From Gongronella butleri (taxonomy: Eukaryota; Mucoromycota; Mucoromycetes; Mucorales; Cunninghamellaceae), in assembly GCA_025201375.1 (NCBI GenBank), contig JAIWZP010000025.1, positions 248,001 through 312,000 on the forward strand: a stretch of 64,000 nucleotides of DNA, written 5' to 3'. The position numbers and the translations under genes were made by a program. A model generated the notes under the pieces. That model searched no databases. It saw only the letters and a program-made list of their open reading frames with translations, and was not told where the DNA came from. Positions 50,198 through 62,560 of this stretch are shown one piece after another; within the stretch, counting starts at the first letter, position 1; every line of letters begins with the position of its first letter.

Positions 50198-52516
50198 ATG
50201 GCCTTTTTAAAGTAAGAACCCCTTCTTTTTCATATGACTCGGTCACGTCTCACGCGAGAATTACTAGCAATATCCTTTCCTCATGGAAAGGCAAGCGACT
50301 CAACTCGGATGCGTTCCCTGACCACGATCGTTATATGAAAAAACAGCGCCACGCCACAAACGGGCCCGCACAGTAAGCCAAGAAAAAGCGTGACGCGCTA
50401 AAAAAAAAACGATAAAGCGCTAATTCTGGATTTTTTTAGGGTCGGCCTGCCGTCCAGGGTAAAAAAAAAAAAAAAAAAAAAAAGGATGAAAAACGATGAA
50501 AATGCAATGAAATGGCACGGCAAATGAAACTGATTCTTGTCGCGTGTGATTGTTTCCCCCCCCCCTTTTTTTTCTTTTTTTTTTGTTTGTTGCTACTGTA
50601 GGTGGACTCGGAAACCAAGGAGACGCGATGCAAAGTGAACAAGATGATCATGTTGTACGTGCAAAATCAATCGCATGTCGAAGCGCCTGGAGCTGACGGT
50701 GGGCCGCCCAAGGCGCAATTGACCCAAAACATCTTTGCGACGGTGTTGATTGACAATGTGATGGACAGCTTGCACGGGCACGCGCGGCACGAGCAGCAGT
50801 TGTGGAGTCTGGGCGCGTTTTTGTTCAGCGATCCACAGATGGACCGACAAATCACGCAGAGCATCGCCAGCCCGCAGCAGCGCCGACTCAAGAATTGGAT
50901 CCGGGCCACTGTTATCGAAGAAACGGACCTTTTGGGTGGCGGGCCCATGCTTGGTGCGGCGGCGGCCGACGACGGCTGGGCGCGCTGTTTCCATTACATG
51001 TCCACGGGCAAGGTCGTCCAGGCTGCCGAACTCGCACAAAAGCTGGGTGACGACGCGCTCATGGCCATGCTCGTCATCCACTACCAGCAGGATGACACAC
51101 CGCTGGACATCCACAAGGCTGCAGAGGAGCAAATCGACTATTGGCGCGCGGAAAACGCGTTTGACGCGTTCCATCTCGATCGCAAGCGCATGTGGTACGT
51201 TCTTCAGGGCAAACTCGGCTACGTCGACGAATTGAAGATGGTCATCACCCACGATCTCGCATGGCCACAAGCGCTCCTCCTCTACACCCTCTACGGCGAC
51301 CGCTACGGCCATCTGCCTTCCGCACTCGCTCGCTACGAGGCCCTCGTCAGAGACCAACATATCCTCAGCCCACACACTCTGCGCGCAAAGAAAGAAACAC
51401 AGCCCGTGCCCCAACATTGTCAATGGTATCGTCTTTTACTCTGGTGGGCTATTGCCATCGCCCCAGACGCTTTTTCGCAGCAAGAGACCGCCATCCAGCC
51501 CGCCATTGAAACTTCGTTCCCTTTGCGCTTCCGATGGCTGCTCATGCTCCATGTCAAAAATATGCTCAAACACCCAAACAAGGACAATTGGACAGCCGAT
51601 TGGTGCGACCAACTCTTCAACGACGGCATGGAATACATGGCCATGCATGCCGCACTCTACATGACCAAGTAAAGAGAGAAAGAGAGAGAAAAAAAATTGT
51701 ACATGCCGCGAAATTAATCTTTACTTGTTTTTCTTAAAAAAAAGCTCAGAGCCATGGATCAAGGACAAATTGTCAAAAAGGACGTGGGATAAGGAGCATT
51801 ACCTGATTAGACAGCTGCAGATCCCTGCCGCGTGGATTATCGAGGCAAAGGTATAATAAGCGAATAAAAAAAAAATATAAAAAAAAATGGGGCGCACGCC
51901 TGCCTAAACCCGCTGACAATTGACTCTCAAAAAGGCTGTGTACGCCCATAACCAGGGCCAATTCGACGACGAAATCAGGTATTACGAACAGCTCAACGAC
52001 GAGGCACAACTAAGTCGTGCCATCTTGAGACTAGTCGCGCGCCTCTTTTTTGAAAAGACGCAGGCTGCCAAGGTAGACGCATGCCTCAGCAAGCTGCGCC
52101 ACATGACCACCGACCCCCAGCGCCAACAGCTGGTCGACGCCATCGCTGCAGCGCACAACACCTTCACCATCCACGCCAATGACACCGCCCCGGACACATG
52201 GACAACCACCATCGAGTCCCTTTTGCGCGTCTTGCTCGACACCCAGAACGCCCCGTGGATAGACGATGCTTTCATCGCGGACATGGCGCAGCAGCTCTTC
52301 CAACGCGCATCCATGGCCCTCGATGAGGTGAGTGGAAAGATGTATTTTTTTTTGGGGAGGAAAAGGCACCGCGATTGACAATGGTGATGTTATTATGATT
52401 AGGTCACTTTCCAGCAACTCGTAGAAACAAGCTCAAGGCAATGGTACGGCCAGGCGCCCATGAACCAGGTGCTGTCGCCGTTTCTCTATGCCAATATCGT
52501 CCGCAGCACACCATGA
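50198..52516 (+). CDS. NUP145C: Nup96/Nup145C-type scaffold nucleoporin, separate gene
   Basis: Proposed exons: 50198-50211, 50268-50372, 50440-50458, 50602-51668, 51745-51850, 51935-52327 and 52403-52516; phases agree, about 605 residues. The large exon has KVVQAAELAQKLGDDALMAM and LAWPQALLLYTLYGDRYG with ALARYEAL. A later part has QIPAAWIIEAKAVYAHNQGQ and LSRAILRLVARLF. These match the alpha-solenoid blocks of Nup96 ('ACKIAQ..GDHRLALL', 'LDWKR.LGLHLWY', 'IHEAKA...' and 'LI..HLASDAI'). Nup96 is a Y-complex scaffold subunit that binds Sec13 and Nup84/Nup107. The first three exons are very short (14, 105 and 19 bp), and the N-terminus, MAFLNNILSSWKGKRLNSD, lacks the beta-propeller-completing segment I would expect, so the 5' structure is the least certain part. 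Confidence 0.8.
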
Positions 52517-53431
52517 TGATCAGCGCCTTTTTTTTTTTTTTTTGCTTTCCTCTTCAATTTTGTTTTATTTTTCTTGTGCATACAGTACCTCGTGTCATTA
52601 TTTGGGCCACCCCTTGTTTTTTTTGTGAAATGTTCCTTTTGTTATAGTATATATTGTCCTCCTCTCCACCCGCTAATAACACTACTGCGCATCGTCGCAA
52701 ACCATTTTGAAAATTCAGAGCCTAGAAAAAGGGATTTTTCTTTGCAAATCCATAATACGTGTGACCACTGGAATTTATGATACGAAAGCGGACACGCGGG
52801 GTTTAAAAAAGGACGCGTCGCCTTTGGGTTGTTGATGAGAAAATCAACATTTCTCTACTGTACAAATAAACTCCCAGTTTCGGTCAGGGCGCGCTAAATT
52901 ATTATTTATTTGATTCGACTGAAATTGCAGGAATAGAAAGAGTCACGCTCGGACGCCATTTTGCTCCTGCCCGACAAAGCCGATGCACAACATTTGTACA
53001 TCTGCGACGCAAGATTTAAATTTTCAACTCCAATTTTCTCGAAAAGGAACAATGTGCTTTAATCCATGGCAAACTTGCAGTGGTGACAAAAGATGCAGAA
53101 GTTGATCCTCTGTCAAATGAGACCAGTTTCACTGGCGTGCGACCAAAGTTGGTCGAGAAATAATTCAAGTTTCTAAAATTTGACTCTGATCGCTTTTTTT
53201 TCGCGATCTGCCAAGCCAACCCTTGAATTCTATTGCAGATTTGCTTAGAAAGAGGGGACCAATTCACCTAATAACATGACTCTCAAAGCGCTGGTGTGTA
53301 GGTTGCCAAACGGTTTATTTGGATTTCTGTCTGGGATTCAGCCTCTTAAAGCGGGGGACTCTCCAGATGCATTTAGACCTGACCAGAGCTGTATGATAGT
53401 ATCCTTTGGTGATTGTTGGACGCACAATTTC
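52517..53431. other. Repeat-flanking gene-free DNA
   Basis: This is the Nup96 3' region and the flank of the transposase remnant. No gene is supportable. Confidence 0.4.
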
Positions 53432-54150
53432 CTAATCCGCATTCACGGCGTCGTTTGTAACGGGAAGAGCAGGGAGGGAAGGCTCGTCAGCGTCATCTTC
53501 CGAGTCGGACGACTCAATATCGGACCCTCGACATCGGACACCGCAACGTTTAGCGCCTCAATGCCGGACACTGCAATGTTTGGCGCCTCATCAATGCCGG
53601 ATACCGCAACAACGTTTGGCGTATCATCAATGCCGGATACTGTACCACCGCAATGATTGGTTCCTCAATGTCGTATCCATCGAAGAAATCGTCCATTTCC
53701 GCGTTACCAGGGGCAACAGGAAACATATGAATTTTCACCCCTTTTTTATGCAAGCGCAGCACTGGAGTACTGTAATGTATACCTCGGCACTGTTGTCGAC
53801 GCAGAAATCAACCAAACTTGTCACTTTAAAGCACTTTTTGATCACTTCAGGCTTCATTCTGTTTTGTAGGATGCTTTCGGTCCATTGCATTGCTTGTTCT
53901 TGATCAACTTTGAAGATTTTGTCACGTTTGCCTTGCTTGAATTGCACTGCGGCCCAACGGTATTGAGTCGTTCTATGAAAAAATGATTAACGGACGCTTG
54001 AGTCATCATTTGCACCTACCTGTATCGCTTTTTGAAGGCGGCAATAATCCCAGCATCCGATGGTTGCAATTTTGACGTAGTGAGGCGCGCCAAGGACATC
54101 ACGAAAAGAAAAAAAATTATCGGGCTCGCCTTCATATTTGTCGCCGCGGC
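53432..54150 (-). pseudogene. Pogo/Tigger-like DDE transposase, decayed C-terminal part
   Basis: Minus-strand frames give LTTSKLQPSDAGIIAAFKKR (about 54090-54033), which matches the end of the DDE_1 domain (PNTTSKLQPLDxGII.aFK..YR). An intron with GT-AG ends (donor after 54032, acceptor near 53973) joins in phase to TTQYRWAAVQFKQGKRDKIF, EQAMQWTESILQNRMKPEVI and VTSLVDFCVDNSAEV. After that comes DDFFDGYDIEEP, a repeated VSGIDDTPNVVA-like segment in a shifted frame, then DIESSDSEDDADEP in another frame and a stop at 53434-53432. At least two frame changes make it a pseudogene. I could not find the N-terminal DNA-binding part or terminal inverted repeats. Confidence 0.65.
53529..53650. repeat. 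33-36 bp tandem repeat in transposase tail
   Basis: Three to four imperfect units built on CAATGCCGGACACTGCAATG plus TTTGGCGCCTCAT lie in tandem. On the minus strand the open frame across them reads repeated VSGID-(D/E)-(T/A)-PN units, so the repeat expanded in coding sequence. Confidence 0.6.
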
Positions 54151-55569
54151 CCTTGAAGGTGAGGCCTTCGCGTCGTCGCCTCTTATTTGCTTGCAATTAT
54201 CCTTTAATTATCCTTTACGGACAAAAGTGGAGGTGATGTAGAAAGACATATGATAGTACGGAAAAGCGAGCGAGAAAAAAAACAAAAAAAAAAAGATCCC
54301 CTTCATTATTGTGGAATTGTTCCACGATTGAAACTCCGTTGCCCGCCACTTCAGGGGCAAAGGAACCTCAGTCAGGATTTTTTTAATGCCAGGCATTTTT
54401 TTGAGCATTCATCCTTACGCGTACAGTAGATGATCTCGCTTGTTTTTTATTTTACGCTCCATTGGCTGCGCCAAGGATGCGTCCTCTTTTGCTTAAATTG
54501 ACGCCACTGACGCCTCTCTTACTTCTGCTGCCGCCACCAATGCCGCGATGCATCTTATTTTGCTTCTGTATCTGCCACCACCGACGCGTCGTCTTTGCCT
54601 GTTTATCCGATGCCGACGCGTCACTTGCCTCATACGTACATTATTGTCGCCATCGACGCGCTTTTCCTTCTGTTGCCAAAGTCGACAGGTCTTTTTGCAT
54701 TTGTTACAGTATTGCCGCCGATGCACTATGATAATAACCATCGCATCTTCGCTAACTGAGTAGTAGTGTCGTTCTTGGCAAGTTCAATCGCTCGACGCCT
54801 CAAATGAAACTCGCCACAGGGCAAACCAGCAACAAATAAAAGGTGCAAGCAAAAATGAAATAAAATGCAATTTCTCAGTGTTGCAGTCCAACTCTCCTAC
54901 TGCACAACACAACAACAGTTGCGGGGGCAAAAAAAAAAAAAAAAAAAAAAGAGCAGAAATGTATGAGAAACCAGCAGTACGAGCAACTGCTGGTCATTGC
55001 TGGTTCAATCAGACCATTCTTCACTTGTTCACTTTATCACCAACATACAAAAGCTACGTATCTACAGTATAGATAGGGATGTATTTCAAACAAATTCAAT
55101 GTCACGGTCCAGCTCAAGCCCAGAAGCAAGCGCGCCAAAAAGACGCACTAGCCAACGCGCTCGAAGCCATTGACGCGCTGTGGCGTGGCAATGGCGAAAA
55201 AAAAAAAAAGAAAAAAAATGCACACAATCAAGCACTAGTCAGTACAGCCAAGAAACACGTGCATTCCAACTATAGCCTAGCCAATGGCGTGCAAGGCGCG
55301 GCATTGGCGGCAAAATTGAAAAAAAAAGAAAACAAAAGCGAAGCAGCGAAATGCGCAAGCAAAACGTGCGCTGCGACCCTGCAAGTGCGCGCCCTATCCG
55401 CATTGGCGAATCAAGAATCCTCAGTCGCGCCAACTATGGAAATCATTGCTGCCAAAAGCATATTGTAATTGACAACACCGCACGGTGACCAATTCAATCC
55501 GATCGGACACATGGTTGTCCCTTTAGTTTATTACGCCCTTGTCACACCGTGTGGTTACTTATCCAAAGA

Positions 55570-55794
55570 TTACGCGTAAACAAATTCACAAGCATCGCAT
55601 GGCGTGTACAATCCCTCCTTATTGTCAAACATGCCTATTTCACGCGTCGTGGGCAAGTTCTCAGGCAGTATCAACTCGAATGGCCTGAGAACGTTCCCAA
55701 TGGCGGCCTCCGAGTCTCGGTCTCGGAGCAAGATCCAATATGGTCGCGGTGTGAAGAAAAGAAAAATCGATGAAATTATAAAAGGAGTCATCAT
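55570..55794 (-). CDS. Possible small protein, 74 residues
   Basis: A minus-strand frame starts MMTPFIISSIFLFFTPRPYW (signal- or anchor-like) and continues LRDRDSEAAIGNVLRPFELI, then ENLPTTREIGMFDNKEGLY and ends CDACEFVYA. A TATATAAA-like element lies about 85 bp upstream on the same strand (near 55880). Amino-acid use looks protein-like, but I recognise no family and the frame is short. Confidence 0.3.
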   Translation of the reverse strand: MMTPFIISSIFLFFTPRPYWILLRDRDSEAAIGNVLRPFELILPENLPTTREIGMFDNKEGLYTPCDACEFVYA

Positions 55795-56397
55795 CAAGCA
55801 ACCTCTCGTTCTTTTCTTTACACCCGACAACTTTCCTCATCTCTCCTCTTATTCTTTTTATGTACTCCTTTTTTTATTTTATATAAACAATGTTGTACTA
55901 TGAATTCACGCCAGGGACGCCCATAGGCTTGGGCCCTTACTATGTCGGTTCGGGTCCGGCGGGACCTGACATTCAAGCTCAATCACTCTAAGCTGTTTGA
56001 GCTTGAGTCAAACCAATCAAGCTTTTTCAAACAATAGCTTTCAAACACATGTTTGAAATACTGTACTGTACAGTACGGTACTGTACATCCCTATGTTGAT
56101 TATTCTCGATCGAATGAAACCAGTTTCATTGATGGATGGCTACTATTATGATAAAACTCGCAAAGAAAATTCACTTTTTCATCAAAATCTTTGACTACGA
56201 TTTGCTCGATAACGGTATTATAAACCTGTTATTTTTATTGCAGTTTTACTAATGAATAGGGGGCGAAAGCACCTAATGGAATAACTTGCGGCGCACTAGC
56301 TTGGGTTTTAACTTTTTGCATCGGTCATTTCACCAGGCTGCAGCCCATTAATTACTGTACTCAACGCACAAAAATGTGCAAAATAAAAAAATAAAAA

Positions 56398-56430
56398 TAC
56401 TGTACTGTAGTACTGTACTGTGTACTGTAA
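56398..56430. repeat. TACTGTA cluster
   Basis: A run of overlapping TACTGTAC units (four TACTGTA and one TACTGTG). A second cluster with both TACTGTA and TACAGTA lies at about 56058-56090. Confidence 0.8.
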
Positions 56431-57496
56431 TAATAACAAAAATAAAAAATCCATGCCATCCACGCACCTTAAATTGGAAGTGTCAAACCTTAAATTATTG
56501 CAAAAAAATCTTGTCCAAAGTAGACAATTTTCCCGGTCGATCGCCGTTCATGCGTCACTCTCTGAACTTTTTTCTCAAGTCGGGGCGACCTGCCATTTTG
56601 CCTGCCAATAGCAAATGGTCGGAATTACCTGTTTCGAATGCATTGATCACTCGGAGTTCGAAAAATTCCAAATTTGTCATTTTCTGAGATTGAAATATGT
56701 GACCCCTGAATTTTTCAAAAGTGGTCGTAGCGCTTTGGGGGTTCAAGTTTTTTTGTTGCAAATTTTGCGTCGAGTTCGATGCGGCTATTTTTGAACGGCG
56801 TCGACCAGGCAGATGGACAGATGAAGGCAAAATAGTACAAAAAGGAGGTTTTTGGAATTTTCGAGTTCGAAAAAAATCGGGCGAGTCCGTCTTGAACACT
56901 GGGCCGTAGTAGTTTATGTCGTGACACATTTTTCATTAGCGGGCAACCAGGCTGTAAAAATATTTCTGGAAGCACAACAGGCCGGCAAAGCCTGAAAAGC
57001 ACGCTCGTTGGATTTTAAATGGTAAATCCGTACGTTTTTGGGCAGTGTAGTGCGGTGCGATGTTGCTCCTGGTGGCATTGAAACTACTGTACAAAATGCG
57101 TCAGTCTATCATTGCGGTTAATAAATACAGTAATACAGTAAAAATGCACGGATCATGCACTTTATTCGTGGTGAACGGTAAAATCATGAAAATTATGTTT
57201 TAAAACACGTACTGTAAAAAAAAGAGATGAAACATGCTCCACGTTACAGTAGCATGCAATCAAATTCATTTAATAGGCGTAGGATCACAGAATCTGCATC
57301 GTGAAGCAAATTGTCTAATGAGAATACCATGCTCAATATACAAAACAGCGCAGATTTTTTTTTAACGCGTCGTTGTACTGTAGAGGCGAGCGGAGCCAAT
57401 TTTTTTTTTTTTTAGCAAGCCCTGGTCAGGTCCGCAGGGACATTCGTTCCGCTCTTTCTTTTATTTGTCAGTTTTTTTTTTTTTATTGATCGTACC

Positions 57497-58889
57497 ATGC
57501 ATAGAGTCTTTCCACGTATGACGCGGTCGACGGCCCAGCCTGCTTCTCGCTTGTTTACACGCGCACCGTCCCCCTGGTCTCGTCCGTGCATGCGTCCGTT
57601 TTTCCTTGATCGATCGGGCAAGGCATCGTACAGCAGCAAGACCAGCGGCGCGTTGTTTTCGACGAATCCGCTCGATGCCTCCATGACGACACTCAAATCA
57701 TATGGTGGCCTGGCATTCAAGATTACGGGGTACACGCTGTTGTCGGTGACGACGGCGTCCGCGCTGATCTGGCAGTCGTACCACTGGTATATTGAGTCGC
57801 TGTCGCCTTCGCCGGGATCGCTCAATTACAAGGCGCGGCTTTTGCTGCACGGCGCGTATTTCCGCGAAGAGATTGCGCAGGATTATGGCATGGCGGCGGT
57901 ATACATGGAGCAGGCAGTCAAGGTCGCGCTCGAGGAGCAGAAGCTGGACGAGGATTCCATGGACGTGATCAAGCTGCGGCTACGATGGGCACACGACGAA
58001 TGGTATGCCGGCAATCTGTTTGATGCCATCACGCAATACACGTTGGCGTGGAAGAGCCTGCTTCAACACACGACGATGACAACAAACGGAAAAGACGCGG
58101 CACAGTTGCAATTGACCACGGCCAAGCACCTGGGCGACTTGTATCTGCGCATCGGCGACAATGAAAAGGCCGAGGAGTTCCTGGCGTGGGCTTTGCACGC
58201 CGTCACCGATCAGGACGAAAGCAGCGCGTCGTCGCCTGAATTGGCCGTCGGCGTCTTTTGCTCGCTTGCCAGCCTGTACGCCCTCCAGCAACAGTACCAA
58301 TTGGCTTTGCCGCTGTTTTTGCAGTCGCTACAGCGCATTCCCGACGATGACCATGTCGATCCCGCGTATCCCTGGCTTTGCCAAAAGGCCATTGTCCAGA
58401 ACCAGCTGGCAGAAACATTGTTTGGCATGGGCAAGGCCGATGAAGCATTGGGCTGGGCGCAGGCGTCGCTCGCCTCCGTCTCGGATGGTCTCGCGAAATA
58501 CAATGGTGCGCAAGACTGCCGCGAATGCGGCGCCGTCGCGTCCAACAATCTGGGCAGACTATTAGAGGTAAATAAAAAAAAATCGTCATCTTGCCGCAGC
58601 AATCCGCTCATTTTCTTTTTTTTTACAGCTGAAGAATGAATTTGATGATGCACTGAAATACTACAAGCAGGCTCAATTGTACGCGTATACCTTTTACGAC
58701 AGCGCCAGTCAGCAACAATACGATGAAAATGTCGCCAGATTAGAGCAAATTGTGGAAGGTGGCGGTGCAAACAAGGCAACAACGCCACAAATGCTGACTC
58801 AAGGCGCGCATGCTCCTGCGACGACGACACAAAACGCGCCAAGCTCCTCTTCTTCCTCTTGGTCATCATGGTTCGGTGGCAAAAAATAG
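57497..58889 (+). CDS. Mitochondrial TPR-repeat membrane protein (Mgr3-like)
   Basis: Two exons, 57497-58567 and 58629-58889, in phase, 443 residues. The N-terminus is Arg/Ser/Thr-rich without acidic residues (MHRVFPRMTRSTAQPASRLF), as in mitochondrial presequences. It is followed by a single membrane helix GYTLLSVTTASALIWQSYHW and then TPR-like helices (LGDLYLRIGDNEKAEEFLAW, LASLYALQQQYQLALPLFLQ, LAETLFGMGKADEALGWAQA, LKNEFDDALKYYKQAQLYAY). The layout fits Mgr3, an adaptor of the i-AAA protease in the inner membrane, but other mitochondrial TPR proteins are possible. The C-terminal 50 residues are Thr/Ser/Ala-rich and end SSWFGGKK. Confidence 0.8.
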
Positions 58890-59105
58890 ATTATATAAAA
58901 AAAAAAACAGAGCCAATGGCTGCTGTACAAGCATATTCATTTCTTTTTAAATTACATACATAAGCAAAATTGGTGGTGAGGGTCATAATGTCGAGGGAAT
59001 GGATGAGAGACAAAAAAAAATCATGGATATAAAAACAAGTGGGGAAAGGGGGAGGGGAGGAACAACGGGGAATAATCAACAAAAATGTGGTATGATATGG
59101 AGGTT

Positions 59106-62053
59106 TCAATGACGCGTGCTCAGGCGGCCAATCTGATCAGCCAATTCACTATACAAAAAAAGAGGATGAGAATGGCTCATGAGCAACGATTGATCCAAGG
59201 ATTTACCTGGCGCGTCGGTGCCAATAGTCGCGTTCCTTCTCGATTTCACGGAGCTTGCGCTTGTACAGAGCATCTGGCGTCTCATCGGTGATCACGGGTC
59301 TGAGAGGGGCCGACGCGAGCTCTTGCTGCTGGCGCTGAGCGCGGTACGCGTGCAGGATGTGCTGGATCTCGTCCAATTCCATGCGCTGCTTCTAAAATTG
59401 ATGCTTTGCGTGAGTGCTCATCTAATCAAAATCAAAATAGGCGGCATGCTTACCGAAATCAGGCTGACCGCTTCGTCCATGGTGTCTTGGTAGAGGTCGC
59501 TTAGAATATCAACCTCAGCATCGTGCTGCTTTCACATCAAAAAAAAAAACAGTAGAAAAGAAATGCGTGAGTTTGAATCATTTCATGGGCAATTCCAAGC
59601 TTGCGCGAGTACCTGTGGCAGACGCTCCGAGACGCGCTGGATTTGATTGCCAAGCATGGCCTTTTTGTCGATGAAGAATTGCGAGTTTGGGTCGGTGGCA
59701 GGACGTGAAAGGTCGGTTCTCGGGGTCACAGTGCTGCCACTGCCGCTGCTTGTGACAGAGGCGGTTGCTAACATGTCAGGGTCGTGACGCGGCGCAAGTG
59801 ACTTGGGCAGGCGATAGCTGGCAGCCTTGTCCGTGATCACTTTTTTCGCCAATTCATCATCCAGCATGGAATTGTCATGCTGTTGATTGGCAAACATGTC
59901 GGTGCTCAACAGATGGAAATAGGGGCCTTGGGGCTAACAGAGAATAGTCAGCTATGCCTGTCTTTTTTGATGCTTTTTTTTTTTTTTTTTTTTTTACCTT
60001 CAATTGATCCAATTCCTCCAGACTATAGGAGCTGCGCGAGCTCTGGCTTGCATAAGAGGAAAATGTGTTTGAGAAGCTTGATCTGGATGAGCTGCTTGTG
60101 CCATAAGTGCTTGTAGGCGACGCTCCAGGTGCGGGCAGACTCGGGCTGGAGGAAGACACGGGTGACGATGAGACGGAGCTTGTGGTGGACATGGATGTTG
60201 GCGACGACAGCACTGCCTCGCTGAATCGGCGTTGATGGACGTCACGATGAGCTGCTGTGGCGCTCATTGGGGTGGTTGTCGGCTTGAGCGCGCTCTGGAA
60301 AATGGTATTGAGCTTGTCGCACAGCTGGCGCTGCTTGTTGGTATCAAAAGAGGTGGGCGACGGCTTGTTTGACGTGGCATTGGCCGTCGAGGTTGGCTTG
60401 AGGTACGCAGGGGGCGGCAAATCCGCGGGCTGGACGGCGGCGGTGGGCGATGGCGAATGCGAGCGCAAAGTGGTGAAGATGGACATGGAATTGCGATGCC
60501 TCTGAGGGTTTAGGGCTTGCGGCTGCTGTTGCTGGTGCTGCATAAACACAGATGGCGTCGATGATGCCGCAGACGACGTTGTCGAACAAGAAGATGCGCC
60601 AGGCGACGCGCCACGTGATGGCAACGCGTCTTTTTGTTGCTTTTGTGTAGAAATGGGCGTTTTGCCCGGAGATGCCGTGATGGTCGATGCCAAGGCGGTC
60701 GACGCGGTCGATTTCGATTCAAACTTAAAGAAATTGGATGCATAGGATGCATCAAAGCTAAGCTTGCGACGCGTGTTGCTAGCAGTGGAGGAAGATGACG
60801 TGCTTGGTTTCAATTGGAATGACCCGCGGCGGCCAGTGCCGCTGGATGGGCGCACGTCATTGGTCATGCTGAGCGCTCGCGGCCGTTTAGCAGGCGCTTG
60901 CGGCTGGTTCGCCGCATCCGACGACGGTGTCGACTTTGATGCCGTTGGAATCACCTTGTTCAGTAGCGAGGTCGACGATGAGAACGGCGATTGCGACCGT
61001 GATCGATTAAACAGCTTGCCAAAGCTGGTGATGCTCGTCGACCGCGATCGGCTGCCCTTGGATTGCGATCGCGACCGAGACCGCGAACGGAAACGCGCGG
61101 GCCGCTGATCCGCTTCTTGCTCTTCCACCGTCTCATTGATCGTCTTGTACGTGGAAGAGCAACGCAGCTTGCGCTCACACGCAATCACTGGCAAAAAAAA
61201 AAAAAAAAAAAAGAAAAAAAAGCGCGTCAATTTCACCATTCTTCAGCCGTTCGTCCATTTTGCTTTACCATTGTTGAAAAAAATGGTTGCAAAGTCGCCA
61301 GCTTGGTCTTGCACAGCAGGTGCCGCGTGATCATCGTGAAGACACGACAACATGACCTTGGTGTAGATCTTGAGCTTCAATCCCTGCTGGTCTGGACGCA
61401 CAACAGCAATGATCCAAGGCGCCGACGTGTTTGATTCCAATAACGAGGCCAGATCCAGGTCCTGATCCAGGAGAAGCACGGCCACATTATTCTAAAAACG
61501 CAAAAAAAAGAAAGAGATTAAGACACACACACACAAACACGGCGCGAGCGGACACGGAAAAACAAGGGGTGGCGTGACGAAAAATAAAAAAAATGGTTTG
61601 CATGACGCGCATTCGGGAGGGGAAAAAAGGGGGTCGGGGCACCAAGGCGCGCGACTCGCGGATGTTTTTTTTTTAAGTTTGCCTTGATGTGCTGCTTTTT
61701 GTACGACTCGGGGTCAAAAACGTTGCAATAGACATTGGTGATCTGCTTCCAGTTGCTTGTATACGTGGCATCGTTGTCCCCGCGCTGACGCAAGGCGGCC
61801 TGGGTCTTGTAAAATGAATCAATGAAGCGTGCCGAGTGTGCGTTCCAAGACGTCAGCTGGTCCATGTGCTTTTGATATGTAAACAAATGCGCGCCGCTTT
61901 GAAAATACTTGTCGTTCCGCTTGACATCGCCCTTTTTCACCTCCTCCTGGAAATCTGCAGAGGCACGGATGATGAAGGTGTCCGAGGGGGTATCTGTGAG
62001 GCACAAAACAAACAAATAGAGCAAAAACAAATTAGGGTTTCATGCGAGAAGGC

Positions 62054-62095
<42 letters not shown>

Positions 62096-62521
62096 GTGCA
62101 TTCAGGGGCCACCTTTGTTACCTGATCCACCTTTGAGCAGCTCGACATGCTGGAGGCCAATCCAGCCGGCAAACTTGAATTTCAGGCCCTTGTTGCTTTT
62201 GTTTTTACCCAAGACTGGGAAGGAATTGATTGGATTGTCGCTGCAGATTTCTGCGCCGCGTACATAGTCATAGCGCTTCGCCACAAGAATCTTGTCGCTC
62301 AAAAGAAACAGGGTCACATAGTTGTCAAGCTTGCCAGTGACAGGATTCAGTTCCACAGCATCCAGGTGATCAATCAAATTGCGCCGCTGATTAATGACAT
62401 CGGCCTGCATCCCGGCAACAAAGCAATATTAGAGCGTCGGGAAAGAGAGAAAAAAAAAAGTGAGCCAAGACGGGCGTAATTAGAGTTGGATTGTCAAACG
62501 ATGCTAAATATAATGCTCCCC

Positions 62522-62560
<39 letters not shown>

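Larger units (their letters stand above)
54410..57496. other. Repeat-rich, gene-poor 3 kb
   Basis: The stretch contains GACGCGTC-rich imperfect repeats at about 54540-54680, an A-run near 54931-54950, a 129-residue low-complexity frame at 55079-55468 (not convincing) and dense TACWGTA heptamers at 56058-56100, 56398-56430 and 57088-57380. A possible small gene on the minus strand at 55570-55794 is listed separately. Confidence 0.45.

Noticed and set aside
50593..51423. 276-residue minus-strand frame
   Set aside because: Antisense of the large Nup96 exon, which has the recognisable solenoid motifs.
55079..55468. 129-residue plus-strand frame rich in Ala/Lys
   Set aside because: Low complexity and A-run driven, no signal or domain; left as unproven.
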